A DNA stretch of 64,000 bases from Ignavibacteriaceae bacterium (GTDB taxonomy: Bacteria > Bacteroidota > Ignavibacteria > Ignavibacteriales > Ignavibacteriaceae), in assembly GCA_019638025.1 (NCBI GenBank), contig JAHBUO010000005.1, forward strand, positions 17,917 through 81,916, read 5' to 3'. The position numbers and the translations under genes are program-made. This document shows, in pieces, positions 61,331-64,000 of the stretch. Each line of letters starts with the position of its first letter. The first letter of the stretch is position 1. A model generated the notes under the pieces. The model searched no databases. It worked only from the letters and a program-made list of their open reading frames with translations, and was not told the DNA's origin.

Positions 61331-64000
61331 TTATTTAATCAATGCGAATTTGCCGATTTTCTTACCGGCGTCTCCGGCTTCAACCAAATAGACATATACA
61401 CCGAATGCCGCATCCAAATTTTCTTCAGTTCTTAAATTCCAATAAACATCACCGACAAAGAGATTTTCGTGGTAAAGTGTTTTTATTAATTCACCTCGAA
61501 CTGTATATATTGAAATCTTTGAACCGGGAGGAATATGAGTAAATCTGATTTCTCTTTCTCCTCGACCACTTGTCTGTGTGCTGAGCAATCTTGCCTCGGC
61601 TTCATGAGTTACAACATATGGATTGGGAACAACTTTTATACTATCCATCGATGTTTTTGCTGCTTTAGTATTGATTCTTGCAGCTTTCATCGTAAATGTC
61701 ATTTTATCATTTCTATTGAATGGTTTGGTAGTTGAGAAATTAAGTTTACCTGATGATTCTAATGGAACGTTCGCTCCAACGTATCTAATCACTACCCTCC
61801 ATGTTCTCTTGAGTTGTCCATTATAATCTTCTTTAAAGTCTATTGTATGAACAGTTGTTATGGTTCCGGTTTTTCTGTATGCAAACTTTACATTTGATCC
61901 TTTAGTAAGGTTTGAAATTTTGAAGTTAACCGGGGTTGCAGGTGCTCTATTTCTCGCAATATTTGGAAGAAGTGTATCAGCAACAGATGTGTCAACAATT
62001 GAATTGAAAAATTCAATCATATAATCATTCGGAACAGCCGCACCGTTGTTTGCCGGGTAAGTTGAATCAAACAAGACTTGCACGTTATAATCTGGTTTAG
62101 TTGCTGAGCTATAACCAACAAAACCGGATTTAGCTGTGTCTAACTTGATTAGCTGATCATTAAACAATTGCAGTCTGAATCCTTGTCGAATAGGTGTATT
62201 ACCTAAAAACACATTTGATTTGTAGACTAATGAATCGTATACAGCTGTGTAATCAAGTCCATTTGACTTGTATGGTAATCCATTCACATAGATTGTATCT
62301 GTTCCGGCGGGGAGAGAAATTGTTTGTAGAGGATTTACGATTTGAATATCGCCTTGGAACACATATTGTATAGTATCAGGTGTTTGTAAATCAACTAAAG
62401 ACCAATTAGTCGTATTAGATGAGATGCCTGAATCTTCAAATACTATTTCATATTTAAAGTTATCACGAATAGCTTTATCATCAATGATTTCTATATCAAC
62501 TTTTCCGGTACCGATAAAGTTTGCCGATTTAACAAAATCAATATATTTCGCCTTTTCGTAACCTACCGGTCTGAAACCTGGAGTAATAACTGCAGTATTA
62601 TCATCAGTAATTATCTCACCGGAATTAGACCTTCTTATAAATTTCGAATTCTCAGTTGGAAAGATATCAAGTGATGCATCACCTTCATCATAAGCTGCAA
62701 CTGCATAATAATAAGTTTGTCCAAGAACTACAGTGCTATCAACATATTTGTTGACGATACCGGTATTATCTCCAAGATAAAATGTAGTACCACCGACTTG
62801 CTGAAGCAATCTGTAAGATGGATAGAAATATCCTTGAATAGTATCAACTAAATCATACTGAGCAACCGGTCGATCAAAAGCTAATACTCCTCTTCCGTTT
62901 GTTATTTGTCTTGAATCGGAAAAGTTTGCATCAGTTGCTCTATAAATTTTGTATCCTTGAAAATCTTTTTTCTTAGTAATAAAATCTCTTGAACCCTCTG
63001 TTGTCGCACCATCCCAATAAATAACTACTTTTCCATCTTCCTGGGTTGCAGTGATTTTGGGTTTAGTAGGAGGTTGAGGGAATTTATAACCTGCGTTATA
63101 AATTTGTTGAACAATCTGTTTATTACCTACGATATCTGCTAAATCTTCACCGAACAGCAACGAAACAGAAAATCTTTCTTTTACATCCGGATTTCCGTTA
63201 GATGGAATCAGTGGGAAATAACCGGATGCATAAATAAAATCACCATCTTGAGGGATAGGAGGAATAACATCAAATCTACCGGGAGTCATTCTTCCCCAAA
63301 GAAGTGAGTCATTAGTCATATCGGGTGAAGCTGTTAAGTTAAAGAAATTAAATGATGTAAGACCAATTTGGTCAGATTCATCCGGGTCAGTTCTTCCAAA
63401 GTTTGGTTCACCTTGGTCAGGTCTTCCATTTCCTTCACCAAAATCGGGACCTGGATAGCCATCATCATTAGGTCCTAAGCCATCGATACCAATATCGTCG
63501 AATCTAACATCCCAATCACCGTCTTCATCTAAGTCATTATCTCTTCGCTCATCAATTAATAGATCATTGATTCCCGCACCGGAGATAAAATTTTTGAATG
63601 AAAGCCCTTGAGCTCCATTTTGAATACGTGTTGTGTAATGGATAGCTTGATTTTCGTCAATTAGTCCATCAAGATCATTATCAATACCATCATAAGCTGT
63701 TGGGTGTGGAACCGAAACACCATTCACTATCGACCCGATGTGTCCTTCTCTGAAATAGGTAACTCCGGGTTCGATAACAAACATAACCCCCATTGAGTAG
63801 ACAGTATCAGTAGTTGCCGCTACAGTGTGGAGAGTTCTTTCATATGTAACAGGGTCAATCAGAACAACTTTATCTCCTGCATTATACTTTACTGAATCAA
63901 AATCAGTTGAAGTAAATCTTGGTGACATCATTTTTGAGTCATCATCATTATCAATTCCGTCAAAAGGATTTCCGGGTGATTCAAGGAAAGCGTAACCTAC
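61331..64000 (-). CDS. Large secreted protein with Ca-binding repeats, Fn3 and T9SS-type sorting domain (N-terminus beyond the window)
   Basis: At least 889 residues; the reading frame is open to the window edge, so the apparent Met at 63931 is not the start. The visible N-terminal part has acidic Ca-binding stretches (DGIDNDDDSK, DGIDNDLDGLIDEN, DNDLDEDGDWD), then a fibronectin III-like unit (PTKPKITATQEDGKVVIYW) and a C-terminal sorting domain (VVPNPYVV ... GKFALIK). The last follows the T9SS type A pattern. It is cotranscribed with the PorV-family gene, its likely export partner. Function unknown. Confidence 0.85.
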   Translation of the reverse strand, partial: VGYAFLESPGNPFDGIDNDDDSKMMSPRFTSTDFDSVKYNAGDKVVLIDPVTYERTLHTVAATTDTVYSMGVMFVIEPGVTYFREGHIGSIVNGVSVPHPTAYDGIDNDLDGLIDENQAIHYTTRIQNGAQGLSFKNFISGAGINDLLIDERRDNDLDEDGDWDVRFDDIGIDGLGPNDDGYPGPDFGEGNGRPDQGEPNFGRTDPDESDQIGLTSFNFFNLTASPDMTNDSLLWGRMTPGRFDVIPPIPQDGDFIYASGYFPLIPSNGNPDVKERFSVSLLFGEDLADIVGNKQIVQQIYNAGYKFPQPPTKPKITATQEDGKVVIYWDGATTEGSRDFITKKKDFQGYKIYRATDANFSDSRQITNGRGVLAFDRPVAQYDLVDTIQGYFYPSYRLLQQVGGTTFYLGDNTGIVNKYVDSTVVLGQTYYYAVAAYDEGDASLDIFPTENSKFIRRSNSGEIITDDNTAVITPGFRPVGYEKAKYIDFVKSANFIGTGKVDIEIIDDKAIRDNFKYEIVFEDSGISSNTTNWSLVDLQTPDTIQYVFQGDIQIVNPLQTISLPAGTDTIYVNGLPYKSNGLDYTAVYDSLVYKSNVFLGNTPIRQGFRLQLFNDQLIKLDTAKSGFVGYSSATKPDYNVQVLFDSTYPANNGAAVPNDYMIEFFNSIVDTSVADTLLPNIARNRAPATPVNFKISNLTKGSNVKFAYRKTGTITTVHTIDFKEDYNGQLKRTWRVVIRYVGANVPLESSGKLNFSTTKPFNRNDKMTFTMKAARINTKAAKTSMDSIKVVPNPYVVTHEAEARLLSTQTSGRGEREIRFTHIPPGSKISIYTVRGELIKTLYHENLFVGDVYWNLRTEENLDAAFGVYVYLVEAGDAGKKIGKFALIK

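Noticed and set aside
1..64000. Antisense reading frames of 60-160 codons inside the long genes
   Set aside because: They lie opposite well-supported genes, lack SD sequences and show no recognisable protein features.

Overview
The window is low-G+C, gene-dense bacterial chromosome from the Bacteroidota/Chlorobiota/Ignavibacteriota side of the FCB superphylum, most likely an Ignavibacteria-like organism. The evidence is type IX secretion (T9SS) sorting tails (NYPNPFNPST-type), a PorV/PorQ-family outer-membrane protein, a long-form IspG, DUF3109 next to rpoN, system I cytochrome c maturation with a CXXXY-type CcmE, and promoters matching the Bacteroidetes -7 element TAnnTTTG. No rRNA, tRNA, CRISPR array, insertion sequence or prophage was seen, and no gap between genes exceeds about 210 bp. 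TTG starts are frequent and usually have a good Shine-Dalgarno (SD) sequence.

Layout. 1-2.8 kb: sigma-54 response regulator (cut by the window edge) and its PAS histidine kinase. 3-7.2 kb: lipoprotein; an operon of LolA-like protein, HAD phosphatase and ferrochelatase; a fumarylacetoacetase-fold hydrolase; an RRM RNA-binding protein. 7.3-13.6 kb, minus strand: radA, sirtuin, TPR protein, YhaM-like nuclease, NusG paralogue and a hybrid kinase with a degenerate receiver. 13.7-16 kb: TonB-dependent receptor. 16-19.3 kb, minus: geranylgeranyl-reductase-type flavoprotein, 2[4Fe-4S] ferredoxin and dnaG. 19.4-24.9 kb, plus: DJ-1/PfpI protein with a probable ATT start, ispG, Nif3-family protein, zinc-ribbon coiled-coil protein, cytidylate-kinase-like protein. 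24.9-31.6 kb, minus: operon of SDR, a 1556-residue lamin-tail/CARDB surface protein, DUF2203, a small zinc protein and a HAD phosphatase. 31.7-38.3 kb, plus: DUF3109, rpoN, isoprenylcysteine-methyltransferase-like protein, PpiC foldase, hslV, hslU. 38.3-41.4 kb, minus: DUF47, Pit phosphate transporter and a kinase. 41.5-53.1 kb, minus: htpX, a hypothetical, bamD, thioesterase, FG-GAP protein, secreted metalloprotease, then ccmA-B-C-D-E-F. 53.3-56.7 kb: FAD oxidoreductase and a second PpiC foldase. 56.8-58.8 kb: membrane SGNH/TPR protein. 58.8-64 kb: T9SS cargo, PorV-like protein and a large partial secreted protein.

Main themes are envelope biogenesis and export (BamD, two paralogous PpiC foldases, LolA-like protein, T9SS cargo with PorV), cytochrome c maturation and haem synthesis, isoprenoid metabolism (IspG, GGR-like reductase with ferredoxin), proteostasis (HslUV, HtpX) and signalling (three kinases plus sigma-54 and a sigma-54 activator).

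The strongest anomaly is a single in-frame TGA inside ccmF, at a position where the family context predicts Trp. It splits an otherwise intact 800-codon gene. Also notable are the CXXXY CcmE, an unannotatable-looking ATT start supported by promoter and SD, the GGR-ferredoxin pair, the pseudo-receiver kinase and the foldase pair sharing a C-terminal signature.
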